Counted from the first letter of the stretch, positions 1-7,765 are shown. The stretch is DNA of 16,786 nucleotides from Clostridia bacterium (GCA_900770145.1 CAAGJL010000244.1:1-16786), one strand, 5' to 3'. Notes: generated by a model not told the origin, from the sequence alone. Numbers and translations: made by a program.

Positions 1-1231
1 CTTCTATTGCGGCGTGCCCGGCAGTGGGCAGAACCAGTTCCGCCGCCGCGCGGTGATAACCGAAAATCAGGGGCAGCGCCTCCGCTGTCGCGGTGGCACA
101 CGCGTCCCCCGCGGGTTGTTCCAGCACCGCGCTCATCCGCACGGTGGAAAGCGCCGCGCCGCCTGCGGCAAGCGCCGCAAGGCACCGCGCAATCGCATAA
201 GGCACGTCACTGCCGCAGGACACCCCCGCCAGCAACGCCGCGTCGCTTTCCGCAAGGGCAACCTCGCCCGCCGCGCTTTCGGTCGGCTTTACCGGCAACG
301 CCATCGGCGCGCAGGTGGCAAGCAGCGGGAAAAAGGAGGAGGGAAGCACGCAAAGGGGCGCGTTCCCCGCCCGAAGCACCAGCCGCCCGGAGCGGTTGGC
401 GGAGCCGAAGAGCAACAGATTTTCCCGCCCCGCCAACAGCGGCACGGCGCTCTGCGGGGCAAAAAAGAGGAACGCGCGCCTGCCCGCGGCGAAAAGCACT
501 TCCTCCGGGTGCTCCGGGTCATAGCCCGGCAACAGGGAAAAGTCCACGTCCAGCCCCGTACCCGTGGCAAGGTGGGGCAAAATCCCCTCCCCGCCCGTGA
601 GCGCCAAGGGCTGAAGATTCAGCGCGGTGTTTGCGGCAAGAAACGCCGCGATTTCCGCCGGAAAAGCGGTTTCGTCCGTTGCCGTCATCAGATACAGCAT
701 ACAGGCGCCGGGGGCTGCTTTGCCCTGCGGGGGCAACAGCGCGCCCGCACAGTTACCGACATTCAGCAACAATTCCGGCTGTTTCCCCCGGCAGGCGGCG
801 GCGATTCCGGCGGCGGAGCCGACCGTCAGCAAAGGGCTCGCGGCGGTAATCCCGGCGCGGGCAAGCGCCTTGCCGCAAAGCGCCAGCAACTCTGTCCCGG
901 TGGGCGGCGCATTGGCGCCGATCTCTCGCCCTTTCCTGCAAATATCCCCCCATACGCGCGCAGTTTCATCGTCCGCCCCCGTCACGGCGGCGACCCGAAC
1001 CCCCTCCGGCATCTGCCGGAACAGGCAAAAAACGCGGTCGAGAAATTTCAGTTCCGTTTCGGTGGGGTCGCGCAACAGCACCGTGCGGCAAACCTCCTGA
1101 TAGCGGGCAAGCAGTTCCTGCGGCAGGCACAGCCCCAGTTCGTTGCCGAGCCCCGTCAGCGCCTCCCCCGAAAGAAAGCGGAAATTGCGGTTTTCCCGGC
1201 AGATTCCGGGGGTAAATGGCGTTTCGTTCAT
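1..1231 (-). CDS. PurL/AIR-synthase-like protein, probably non-catalytic (partial, C-terminus beyond window)
   Basis: An open frame runs leftward from the ATG at 1231 to the window edge: 410 codons with no stop. The start is fixed by an ATGA overlap with the mtaB stop. Three segments resemble phosphoribosylformylglycinamidine synthase (PurL) in the right order. Residues 54-68 (RDPTETELKFLDRVF) resemble the linker just before the PurL WSDHCRHTTF motif. Residues 211-236 (LTGGEGILPHLATG, then GLDVDFSLLPG) resemble the PurL NDFGAGG...ADGLxIDLDxVP stretch. Residues 242-300 resemble the end of an AIR-synthase C-terminal domain. The WSDHCRH and THNHP motifs are absent and the ATP-binding part is much shortened, so catalysis looks unlikely. 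A paralog with a regulatory or structural role, or a decaying copy, are both possible. The reading frame is solid; the family link is inferred from motifs by eye. Confidence 0.75.
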   Translation of the reverse strand, partial: MNETPFTPGICRENRNFRFLSGEALTGLGNELGLCLPQELLARYQEVCRTVLLRDPTETELKFLDRVFCLFRQMPEGVRVAAVTGADDETARVWGDICRKGREIGANAPPTGTELLALCGKALARAGITAASPLLTVGSAAGIAAACRGKQPELLLNVGNCAGALLPPQGKAAPGACMLYLMTATDETAFPAEIAAFLAANTALNLQPLALTGGEGILPHLATGTGLDVDFSLLPGYDPEHPEEVLFAAGRRAFLFFAPQSAVPLLAGRENLLLFGSANRSGRLVLRAGNAPLCVLPSSFFPLLATCAPMALPVKPTESAAGEVALAESDAALLAGVSCGSDVPYAIARCLAALAAGGAALSTVRMSAVLEQPAGDACATATAEALPLIFGYHRAAAELVLPTAGHAAIE

Positions 1232-2544
1232 TTCAGCACCTCTCCTGTCAATCGGTCACCGCTTTCCCCGAGCAGGCGCACGGTATGGGTTTCGGCGTGC
1301 ATCGGGCGATCGCTCCTGACGGCAACCTCCAAAAAGTCGGCAGTGTGCCCCACGGCAACCCCGCCGGAAAAACTTTCAAACAACACTTCACGCAAGGGGT
1401 CTTCCAGTGCCCGCATGAGAATGCCGCGGTGCATGTCCTCCCCCAGCGCAATCAGCGCGGCGGAACGCGCCTTTTTCACCGGTGCGGGAATCTGCCCCGG
1501 CATGTCTGCCGCCACGGTACCCGCCCGCCGGGAGTAGGCAAACACGTGCATGTGGAGGAAATCCGCCTCCTTGGCAAACGACATCGTGTCGGCAAAGTCC
1601 GCCTCGCTCTCCCCGGGAAAGCCCACGATAAAATCCGCCGTCAGTTGCACGTGCGGGATCGCCGCGCGCAGGCGCCGGATGCCGGCAAGCGCCATTTCGC
1701 GGTTGTATTTGCGTTTCATCGCGGCAAGCACGGCGGAACTGCCGCTTTGCACCGACAGGTGAAAATGCGGCGCGAGGTGGGAGAGCCCCGCCACGGTTGC
1801 CACAAAATCCTCTTTGAAAAGCGACGGGTCAAGGGAACCGAGCCGAATGCGCCCGATACCCGGCAGGGCGTCCGCCTTTTTCAGCAGTTCTGCCAGCGTA
1901 ACGCCCGGCAGATCTCTGCCGTAGGAGGCGGTTTCAATGCCGGTCAGCACCACCTCGCGGCATCCGCCGGCAATCAGCCCCTCCACTTCCGTGAGCACGT
2001 CCTCCGGCGCTTTGGAGCGCACCCGCCCCCGCGCGCCGGGGATGGCGCAGTAGGCGCAGTGGTTTTCACACCCGTCCTCAATCTTGACATAAGCGCGCGT
2101 GCGCTCGAATTTCGTGATGGTCATTTTCTCAAACGCGGCGTTCTCCACATCCCCGATCACCGATACGGGGGCGCCCCCCTGCGCCGGCTCCTCCAAGAGA
2201 CGTACCGCCGCCGATACGACCGAGAGTTTGTCGCGGTTGCCGCATACAAAATTTACGCCGGGGATGCTTGCCGCCGCCTCCGGGCGGGCTTGCGAAAAGC
2301 ACCCGGTCACTAAAATTTTTGCCCCCGGTGCCAGATGATGCGCCCGCCGGATCAGTTGCCCCGCCTTGCGGTCGGATTCCCCGGTCACGGTGCAGGTGTT
2401 GATAACGTATACGTCACACACCTCGTCGCCGGAAAGCACGCGAAAGCCCGCGCGTTCAAACGCCTCGGCAATCGCTTCGCTTTCGTATTGATTGACCTTG
2501 CAGCCCTGCGTCAGCACCGCAACGGTATAGGTTTTTTCTGTCAT
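1228..2544 (-). CDS. mtaB: tRNA t6A37 C2-methylthiotransferase MtaB (radical SAM)
   Basis: This 438-residue protein is a methylthiotransferase of the MiaB/MtaB/RimO group. The family inserts a methylthio group at C2 of N6-threonylcarbamoyladenosine at position 37 of ANN-decoding tRNAs. The N-terminal domain carries the three cluster cysteines C15 (TQGCKVNQ), C51 (INTCTV) and C82 (TGCFSQ). The radical SAM CxxxCxxC triad is C159, C163, C166 (DGCENHCAYC), followed by IPGARGRVRS. A short C-terminal TRAM-like region ends the protein. The GCKVNQ sequence and the length favour MtaB over MiaB or RimO. The gene is first in a leftward unit with its own promoter, and its TGA overlaps the next ATG by four bases, implying translational coupling to the PurL-like gene. 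Confidence 0.93.
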   Translation of the reverse strand: MTEKTYTVAVLTQGCKVNQYESEAIAEAFERAGFRVLSGDEVCDVYVINTCTVTGESDRKAGQLIRRAHHLAPGAKILVTGCFSQARPEAAASIPGVNFVCGNRDKLSVVSAAVRLLEEPAQGGAPVSVIGDVENAAFEKMTITKFERTRAYVKIEDGCENHCAYCAIPGARGRVRSKAPEDVLTEVEGLIAGGCREVVLTGIETASYGRDLPGVTLAELLKKADALPGIGRIRLGSLDPSLFKEDFVATVAGLSHLAPHFHLSVQSGSSAVLAAMKRKYNREMALAGIRRLRAAIPHVQLTADFIVGFPGESEADFADTMSFAKEADFLHMHVFAYSRRAGTVAADMPGQIPAPVKKARSAALIALGEDMHRGILMRALEDPLREVLFESFSGGVAVGHTADFLEVAVRSDRPMHAETHTVRLLGESGDRLTGEVLK

Positions 2545-2576
2545 AGACCCAGCCCTTTTCTTTCATATCTTTTTAT

Positions 2577-2605
2577 ATTTTAACACGTTTGTCTCTCACG
2601 GTCAA
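2577..2605 (-). promoter_or_regulatory. Sigma-A-type promoter for mtaB
   Basis: On the minus strand TTGACC (2605-2600) and TAAAAT (2582-2577) are separated by exactly 17 bases, about 33 bases before the mtaB start codon. The ribosome site ahead of mtaB (AAAAGGG) is weaker than those of neighbouring genes. The promoter is divergent from the upp promoter. Confidence 0.7.
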
Positions 2606-2644
2606 CAAAGGCGTGAAAACTTTTGCACTTTTTTTCATTTTCTC

Positions 2645-2673
2645 TTGAAAAACGGGGGAGAGTGGAGTATAAT
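2645..2673 (+). promoter_or_regulatory. Sigma-A-type promoter for upp
   Basis: TTGAAA (2645-2650), a 17-base spacer and a perfect TATAAT (2668-2673) lie 31 bases before the upp start codon. Transcription would begin near 2680, leaving a leader of about 25 bases with AAAGGAG at 2691-2697. There is no room for a long attenuator leader. Confidence 0.8.
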
Positions 2674-2704
2674 AAAATGCGAAATAAAGCAAAGGAGAAC
2701 GAAA

Positions 2705-3334
2705 ATGAATAACTTACACGTGATTGATCATCCCCTCATCACTCATAAGCTTTCCATTATGCGTAACAAAAAAACCGGCTCCAAAGACTTTCGCGAACTG
2801 CTGAACGAGATCGCGATGCTGATGGGCTACGAACTCACGCGAGATCTGCCGCTGGAGACCGTGCATATCGAAACCCCCATCACCAAAATGGACGCAAAAA
2901 TGATCTCCGGCAAAAAAATCGCCATCGTGCCGATTCTGCGCGCGGGTCTTGGCATGGTAGACGGGTTGCAGAGCCTGGTTCCGGTCGCCAAGGTCGGTCA
3001 TATCGGGATGTATCGTGATCCCGAAACGCACGAGCCGGTGGAATACTACTGCAAACTGCCCGCCGACATTGAGCAGAGACTGGTCATTCTGGTTGACCCG
3101 ATGCTGGCAACCGGCGGCTCCGCCGTGGACGCACTTTCCAAACTCAAAGAGCACGGCTGCACGCACATCCGCTTTATGTGCCTGGTAGCGGCGCCCGAGG
3201 GCGTAAAGAGAGTGCAGGAGGCGCACCCGGATGTGGAAATTTACACCGCGGCGCTGGATGAATGCCTCAACGAGCACGCATACATCATTCCGGGTCTCGG
3301 AGACGCGGGCGACCGTATCTTCGGCACGCTGTAA
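2705..3334 (+). CDS. upp: Uracil phosphoribosyltransferase
   Basis: This is a pyrimidine salvage enzyme that makes UMP and pyrophosphate from uracil and PRPP in the cytoplasm. The product is 209 residues, the normal family length. The PRPP-binding loop is VDPMLATGGSA (about residues 130-140), and the uracil-binding C-terminal signature YIIPGLGDAGDRIFGT covers 193-208. The start at 2705 is chosen over an in-frame upstream ATG at 2645 for three reasons: AAAGGAG at 2691-2697 is ideally spaced, MNNLHVIDHPL is the usual family N-terminus, and the upstream ATG overlaps the promoter. A perfect 12-bp hairpin follows the stop. Confidence 0.97.
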   Translation: MNNLHVIDHPLITHKLSIMRNKKTGSKDFRELLNEIAMLMGYELTRDLPLETVHIETPITKMDAKMISGKKIAIVPILRAGLGMVDGLQSLVPVAKVGHIGMYRDPETHEPVEYYCKLPADIEQRLVILVDPMLATGGSAVDALSKLKEHGCTHIRFMCLVAAPEGVKRVQEAHPDVEIYTAALDECLNEHAYIIPGLGDAGDRIFGTL

Positions 3335-3348
3335 GTTGCAAACTTTCT

Positions 3349-3378
3349 GAAATTCGGCAGCACATACTGCCGAATTTC
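3349..3378 (+). terminator. Probable (weak) terminator after upp
   Basis: GAAATTCGGCAG (3349-3360) and CTGCCGAATTTC (3367-3378) form a perfect 12-bp stem with the six-base loop CACATA, 15 bases after the upp stop. The following tract (TTATATATCCTGTTTT) is T-rich but broken, so termination may be partial. I see no good promoter between it and the next gene, which suggests read-through feeds the pseudouridine synthase. Confidence 0.5.
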
Positions 3379-3416
3379 TTATATATCCTGTTTTGTCGGC
3401 AAAAGGGAGGATGGAG

Positions 3417-4376
3417 ATGAGAGAACTGACCGTAGGGAAAAACGACGCGGGGCAACGCCTGGACAAATTTCTGTCCAAAGCGGTGCGCGGATTGCCTTTT
3501 TCCATGATGTACAAAGCCATCCGCACCAAAAAAATCAAGGTCAACCGTGCGCGCGCCAAGGAAAATCAGATGCTGGCGGCGGGGGACACCATCCAACTGT
3601 TTTTGCGGGACGAGTTTTTCGACGTGCCGACCGGGGATGCGGGAACGCTTTCCAACATCCGCCCCAAACTGTCGGTGATTTATGAGGATGAAAACATTCT
3701 TCTTCTGAACAAGCGCCCCGGGGTTCTGGTGCACGAGGACACGGACGGGGGGGAAAACACCCTGATTCTGCACGTGAAAGCCTACCTCTACCAAAAAGGG
3801 GAATACGACCCGGAGCGGGAGCAGTCGTTTGCGCCGGCGCTTTGCAACCGGATTGACCGCAACACGGGCGGCATTGTGATTGCCGCGAAAAACGCCGGGG
3901 CACTGCGCGGGATGAACGAGAAAATCAAGCAAAACGAGACCTCCAAATTTTATCTTTGCGCCGTGCATGGCACCATGCCGCAAAAGGCGGCAACGCTGAC
4001 CGGTTTTTTGCGCAAGGACGCCGCCGCAAACACCGTAACGGTATCCGAAAAGCCGTTGCCGGGCGGCAAAAACGTCATTACCCGATACCGCGTGCTTGCC
4101 GAGAGGGGCGACCGGAGTTTACTGGAAGTGGAACTGGTGACCGGGCGCACGCATCAGATCCGCGCGCATCTCGCGTTCATCGGGCACCCGTTGCTGGGCG
4201 ACGGGAAGTACGGCCACAACCGTGACGACCGCGCGGGCGGCTATAAATATCAGGCGCTTTACGCATGGAAACTGCGGTTTGATTTTGCCGATGACAGCGG
4301 GGTGCTGGGATATCTGCGCGGAAAAGAATTTACCGTCCCGAAAGAGGACGTCTGGTTTTTGAAAGATTTCGTATGA
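3417..4376 (+). CDS. RluC/RluD-family 23S rRNA pseudouridine synthase
   Basis: The 319-residue product isomerises uridine to pseudouridine in RNA, most likely 23S rRNA. It has an N-terminal S4 RNA-binding domain (about residues 12-65: LDKFLSKAVRGLP...IKVNRARAKENQMLAAGDTI). The catalytic domain begins near 85. The catalytic aspartate is D147 in NRIDRNTGG, and the C-terminal VTGRTHQIRAHLAFIGHPLLGD stretch (241-262) is diagnostic. The start at 3417 is preferred because AGGGAGG at 3404-3410 sits six bases before it. The ATG at 3411 abuts that site and a TTG at 3393 lies upstream of it. RluC versus RluD specificity cannot be told from the sequence. The TGA overlaps the lnt ribosome binding site, so the two genes are probably co-transcribed. 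Confidence 0.92.
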   Translation: MRELTVGKNDAGQRLDKFLSKAVRGLPFSMMYKAIRTKKIKVNRARAKENQMLAAGDTIQLFLRDEFFDVPTGDAGTLSNIRPKLSVIYEDENILLLNKRPGVLVHEDTDGGENTLILHVKAYLYQKGEYDPEREQSFAPALCNRIDRNTGGIVIAAKNAGALRGMNEKIKQNETSKFYLCAVHGTMPQKAATLTGFLRKDAAANTVTVSEKPLPGGKNVITRYRVLAERGDRSLLEVELVTGRTHQIRAHLAFIGHPLLGDGKYGHNRDDRAGGYKYQALYAWKLRFDFADDSGVLGYLRGKEFTVPKEDVWFLKDFV

Positions 4377-4389
4377 AAGGAGAAGAGCG

Positions 4390-5997
4390 ATGAAAAATGC
4401 CGCAAAACTCATCACGTATCCCTGGATATTGCCGATCAGCGCCACGCTGACGGCACTGCCGCTGCTTTTCCCGAAAGCGGGGGTGCTTGGGTTTGTCGGT
4501 ATGATTCCGGCGCTTCTTTTCCTGTTTTGCCGCGCGGAGGAGGGGAAGACCCGCGTGCGGCGGTTTTACCGCTACGGCTTTTTCTACTTTTTCCCGTTTT
4601 ACCTTGTCAATTATTATTGGTTTTTGGCGCTTTATCCGATGAGTTTTTCCGGAATCACCAAAGGGCAGGCGGCGCTGACCGTGGCGCTTTGCTGGGTGGG
4701 GCTGACGCTCCTGCACGCGGTGATCAGCGCCTGCCTTTTCCCGCTGTTTGCGGCGCTTTGCCGCACGGCCCCCGTGAAGAAATTTCCGCTGATGATGCCG
4801 TTTCTCTTTTCCGGGCTTTACGCAGTATCGGAGTGGTGTCTCACGCACACCTTCGTGGGCGTGCCGTGGGCGCGGCTGGCGTTGGGGCAGATTGAAATGC
4901 CGTTCCTCCCGAACAGCGCGGCGCTGTTCGGCATCTATTTCATCACATTCTGTCTGTGCCTGTTCAATGGGCTGATCGCATTTCTGCTTCTGCACCCGGC
5001 GGGGCGCCGCACCGCGGCGATACTTGCCGCGGGGGTGGTTGTTTTTCATACCGTTTGCGGGGTAATCGGGTATTGCACCGCCGATGTGGGCAAGGGGAAC
5101 AGTATGGTGATTGCCGCGGTGCAGGGCAACGTCGGCTCCGCGGAAAAGTGGAATGCCGAGTATACCCAGCGCACCAAGGAGATCTATGAGAAATATACTG
5201 CCGACGCGGCGGAACTGGGCGCGGACATGGTGGTCTTTCCCGAAACGTTTCTGCCTTTTTATATGGATGAGGGCACGCCGTTGCGGGAGTATATCCGCGG
5301 GCTTGCCACGACGTATGGGGTGATGATTCGCTGCGGCGCGTTTGCGTCGGGAGAAAACGGCGAGGAGTACAATGCCGTGTTTACCGTGTATCCGGACGGC
5401 AGCGTGGACGATACGGTTTACAAAAAAAGAAAATTAGTGCCTTTCGGGGAGTATGTGCCTTTCCGCCGGGTGGCGGAGGTGGTGGTGCCGGTGTTTGCCG
5501 ACATCGGCATGCTGACCGAGGATCTGACCCCCGGCAAGGGCAGTGAATTGGTGGATACCGAGTGGGGCAGGATCGGTACGCTGATCTGCTTTGATTCGAT
5601 TTACGAGATGCTGACCCTGCAAAGCGTGCGGGACGGCGCCAACGTGATGATTCTGCCCACCAACGACTCCTGGTTTACCGACTCTGCCGCCGCGTATATG
5701 CACAACAATCAGGCGCGCTACCGGGCAATCGAGAGCAATCGTTACTTTGTGCGCGCCGCCGATACCGGCATTACCGACATCATTACGCCACGTGGCAGGA
5801 CCGAGGGGGTGCTGGCGCCGATGACCGAGGGGATGACGGTGGGCACCGTGTATCTGAATACCGGGCGCACGCTTTACTCTTATATCGGGAATCTTTTCGT
5901 GTATCTGCTGATTGCGGCGTTGGCGGCACTGCCGCTGTGGCAGTTGTGGCACACGTTCAAAGAGAAAAAGAAAGAGAAAACCTCCCGCGCGGCTTGA
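4390..5997 (+). CDS. lnt: Apolipoprotein N-acyltransferase
   Basis: This 535-residue integral membrane enzyme has the Lnt layout. Several hydrophobic segments span roughly residues 8-230, a nitrilase-like extracytoplasmic domain covers about 238-490, and a final membrane segment (about 497-518) is followed by a lysine-rich tail. The Glu-Lys-Cys triad is visible as E285 (VVFPETFLP), K346 (YKKRKLVPFGEYVPF) and C400 (TLICFDS). The family transfers a third acyl chain from phospholipid to the N-terminal cysteine of lipoproteins. AAAGGAG at 4376-4382 begins on the last base of the preceding stop codon. Lnt is best known from Gram-negative bacteria, so its presence in a clostridial-looking genome is notable. 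No other lipoprotein-processing gene is in the window. Confidence 0.9.
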   Translation: MKNAAKLITYPWILPISATLTALPLLFPKAGVLGFVGMIPALLFLFCRAEEGKTRVRRFYRYGFFYFFPFYLVNYYWFLALYPMSFSGITKGQAALTVALCWVGLTLLHAVISACLFPLFAALCRTAPVKKFPLMMPFLFSGLYAVSEWCLTHTFVGVPWARLALGQIEMPFLPNSAALFGIYFITFCLCLFNGLIAFLLLHPAGRRTAAILAAGVVVFHTVCGVIGYCTADVGKGNSMVIAAVQGNVGSAEKWNAEYTQRTKEIYEKYTADAAELGADMVVFPETFLPFYMDEGTPLREYIRGLATTYGVMIRCGAFASGENGEEYNAVFTVYPDGSVDDTVYKKRKLVPFGEYVPFRRVAEVVVPVFADIGMLTEDLTPGKGSELVDTEWGRIGTLICFDSIYEMLTLQSVRDGANVMILPTNDSWFTDSAAAYMHNNQARYRAIESNRYFVRAADTGITDIITPRGRTEGVLAPMTEGMTVGTVYLNTGRTLYSYIGNLFVYLLIAALAALPLWQLWHTFKEKKKEKTSRAA

Positions 5998-6022
5998 CAA
6001 AAGCGGCAAAAGGCGGTATGCT
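5994..6022 (+). promoter_or_regulatory. Internal promoter for eda-kdgK, overlapping the lnt stop
   Basis: A perfect TTGACA (5994-5999) overlaps the lnt TGA at 5995-5997. A 17-base spacer leads to TATGCT (6017-6022), which matches TATAAT at four of six positions. The expected start is about 25 bases before the eda ATG. This would let the sugar-acid genes be expressed independently of lnt. I see no clear operator palindrome. Confidence 0.6.
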
Positions 6023-6052
6023 GAAAACAGTCTGAAACAAAGGAGAAAACAC

Positions 6053-6661
6053 ATGGAACTGACAGAACGGATTCGGAACCTGAAAATCGTACCGGTTGTG
6101 GTGCCGGCAAACATCGAGGATACGGAGCCGACCATGCAGGCACTGTGCGACGGCGGATTGCCGGTGGCGGAGATTACGTTCCGTACCGAGTGCGCGGCGG
6201 CGGCGATCCGCCTGGCGTGCGAAAAATTCCCGGAGATGCTGATCGGCGCCGGCACGGTGGTGCGCGCGGATCAGGCGGAGCACGCAATCGCGTGCGGGGC
6301 AAAGTTTATCGTGGGCCCCGGCTTTTCTCCGGTGGTGGCAGAAGTCTGCCGCAAAAAGAACGTGCTGTATCTGCCCGGCTGCGTCACCCCGACCGAGATC
6401 ATCGCCGCGATGGACGCGGGGCTGGAGATCGTGAAATTCTTCCCCTGTACCAATTTTGGCGGGCTTGGAACGATCAAGGCGCTTTCCGCCGCCTTCCCGG
6501 CGATGCGCTTTCTCCCCACCGGCGGGATCAATGAGGAGAATGTGAAAGATTATCTCGCGTTCCCCAAAATCATCGCCTGCGGCGGCAGTTGGATGGTGAA
6601 GGGGACGCCCGGGGAGATTCGGGAAAAAACAGCCCGCGCCGTGGCGCTGGTCCATGCGTGA
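6053..6661 (+). CDS. eda: 2-keto-3-deoxy-6-phosphogluconate (KDPG) aldolase
   Basis: This class I aldolase cleaves KDPG to pyruvate and glyceraldehyde 3-phosphate. The product is 202 residues, typical of the bacterial family. The Schiff-base lysine is K128 in EIVKFFPC. E40 and R44 in AEITFRT correspond to the catalytic glutamate and the substrate-binding arginine of the family. IGAGTV (64-69) and FLPTGGIN (153-160) are conserved phosphate and active-site loops. AAAGGAG at 6039-6045 fixes the start; an in-frame upstream start at 5912 lies within lnt and is rejected. The kdgK start codon lies 16 bases after the stop. The pairing with kdgK points to hexuronate/KDG catabolism; no edd (6-phosphogluconate dehydratase) gene is in view. 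Confidence 0.95.
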   Translation: MELTERIRNLKIVPVVVPANIEDTEPTMQALCDGGLPVAEITFRTECAAAAIRLACEKFPEMLIGAGTVVRADQAEHAIACGAKFIVGPGFSPVVAEVCRKKNVLYLPGCVTPTEIIAAMDAGLEIVKFFPCTNFGGLGTIKALSAAFPAMRFLPTGGINEENVKDYLAFPKIIACGGSWMVKGTPGEIREKTARAVALVHA

Positions 6662-6677
6662 CCGGGAGGGAAAACAG

Positions 6678-7697
6678 ATGAAAACCGTATGCTTTGGAGA
6701 ACTGATGTTACGTCTGGCGCCGGAGGGCTACCTCCGCTTTTCACAGGCGGATTGTTTCGGCGCGACTTTTGGGGGCGCGGAGGCAAACGTTGCCGTGTCG
6801 CTTGCCAATTTCGGCGCCGAGGCGGAATTTGTGACCAAACTGCCGCAAAATGACATTGCAGGGGCGGCAATCAACTCCCTGCGCCGCTTTGGGGTAGGAG
6901 TCTCCGGGATTGTGCGGGGCGGGCCGCGCCTCGGGCTTTACTATCTGGAAAAAGGCGCGTCACAACGCCCCTCCAAGGTGGTGTATGACCGCGCCGGCTC
7001 CTCTATGGCGCTGGCAGACCCCGCCGACTTTGACTGGGAGAAAATTTTTGAGGGCGCCGGGTGGTTCCACTTTACCGGCATTACGCCTGCCCTTGGCGAC
7101 AATGTGGCAGCCATCACGCTGGAGGCGGTAAAGACCGCCAAACGGATGGGGCTGACGGTCTCTGCCGACGTCAATTACCGGCAAAATCTGTGGTCGCGCG
7201 AAAAGGCGGCAAAGGTCATCGGCGAGCTGATGCCTTTTGTGGACGTCTGCATCACCAATGACGGGCAGGCAAAGGACGTTTTCGGCATTGTTCCGACCGC
7301 AAACGAATTGTTTGACGGCGTACTGACCCCCGCCGGCTACACCCGCATCGCCCGTGAACTCTGCGGGCGCTACGGTTTTTCCAAGGTGGCGATGACCCTG
7401 CGGGAGAGCATTTCCGCTTCCGACAACAACTGGGCGGCAATGATGTACAACGGCAAGGACGCGGTCTTTTCCCGCAAGTACGCGATGCACATTGTAGACC
7501 GTGTGGGCGGGGGAGACGGCTTTGGCGCCGGGCTGATTTACGCCCTGCAAAACGGGAAGGACGATCAGGGCGCGCTGGAATTTGCCGTGGCGGCAGGATG
7601 CCTCAAACACACGATTGAGGGCGACTATAATCTGATCAGCGTGAGCGAAGTGGAGCAACTTGCCGGCGGCGACGGCAGCGGCAGAGTGCAAAGATAA
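6678..7697 (+). CDS. kdgK: 2-keto-3-deoxygluconate kinase (PfkB family)
   Basis: The 339-residue sugar kinase phosphorylates 2-keto-3-deoxygluconate to KDPG, the substrate of the aldolase encoded just upstream. The N-terminal substrate-binding motif is FGGAEANVAVSLANFGAEAEFVTKLPQ-like (residues 31-57, PfkB signature 1). The C-terminal signature is DRVGGGDGFGAGLI (274-287), with catalytic base D280; it reads GGGD where most PfkB members have GAGD. The start at 6678 follows GGGAGGG at 6664-6670 with seven-base spacing. An in-frame ATG at 6654 overlaps eda and lacks such a site. A PfkB kinase for another sugar cannot be excluded by motif alone, but the eda linkage makes KDG the best substrate. 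A strong terminator follows. Confidence 0.9.
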   Translation: MKTVCFGELMLRLAPEGYLRFSQADCFGATFGGAEANVAVSLANFGAEAEFVTKLPQNDIAGAAINSLRRFGVGVSGIVRGGPRLGLYYLEKGASQRPSKVVYDRAGSSMALADPADFDWEKIFEGAGWFHFTGITPALGDNVAAITLEAVKTAKRMGLTVSADVNYRQNLWSREKAAKVIGELMPFVDVCITNDGQAKDVFGIVPTANELFDGVLTPAGYTRIARELCGRYGFSKVAMTLRESISASDNNWAAMMYNGKDAVFSRKYAMHIVDRVGGGDGFGAGLIYALQNGKDDQGALEFAVAAGCLKHTIEGDYNLISVSEVEQLAGGDGSGRVQR

Positions 7698-7729
7698 CAG
7701 GCGCGTGCCGGAGTTCCGGAACGCAACCG

Positions 7730-7762
7730 AAAAAAGCACCCGGATTTTCCGGGTGCTTTTTT
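7730..7762. terminator. Bidirectional intrinsic terminator between kdgK and the convergent DUF368 gene
   Basis: AAAAAAGCACCCGGA (7730-7744), loop TTT and TCCGGGTGCTTTTTT (7748-7762) form a perfect 15-bp hairpin with a nine-bp GC-rich core. The A-tract and T-tract flanks make it functional in both directions, serving kdgK from the left and the DUF368 operon from the right. It lies 32 bases past the kdgK stop and 55 bases past the DUF368 stop. Confidence 0.9.
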
Positions 7763-7765
7763 GCT

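Noticed and set aside
274..330. A chance that this region holds repeat or CRISPR-like spacing because of recurring GGCAAG/GCCGC words.
   Set aside because: The words recur irregularly throughout GC-rich coding DNA and reflect codon preference; there are no regular repeats or spacers.
14..1537. 507-codon plus-strand open frame at the left edge.
   Set aside because: The product is a low-complexity Arg/Gly/Gln-rich shadow. The minus-strand frame opposite continues to the window edge, is coupled to mtaB and shows PurL-like segments.
3393..3416. TTG and ATG starts upstream of the chosen pseudouridine synthase start.
   Set aside because: The ribosome site at 3404-3410 is correctly placed only for the ATG at 3417.
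2714..3559. 281-codon minus-strand open frame across upp and the pseudouridine synthase.
   Set aside because: It overlaps two well-supported genes, has no family match and crosses the post-upp hairpin.
6654..6677. Upstream in-frame ATG for kdgK overlapping eda.
   Set aside because: MKTVCFGELMLRL is the normal PfkB-family N-terminus, and GGGAGGG is spaced correctly for 6678.
7502..7540. GGGD in place of GAGD in the kdgK signature, considered as a damaged active site.
   Set aside because: The catalytic aspartate D280 and the following glycine-rich loop are intact, and as I recall this variant occurs in related KDG kinases.
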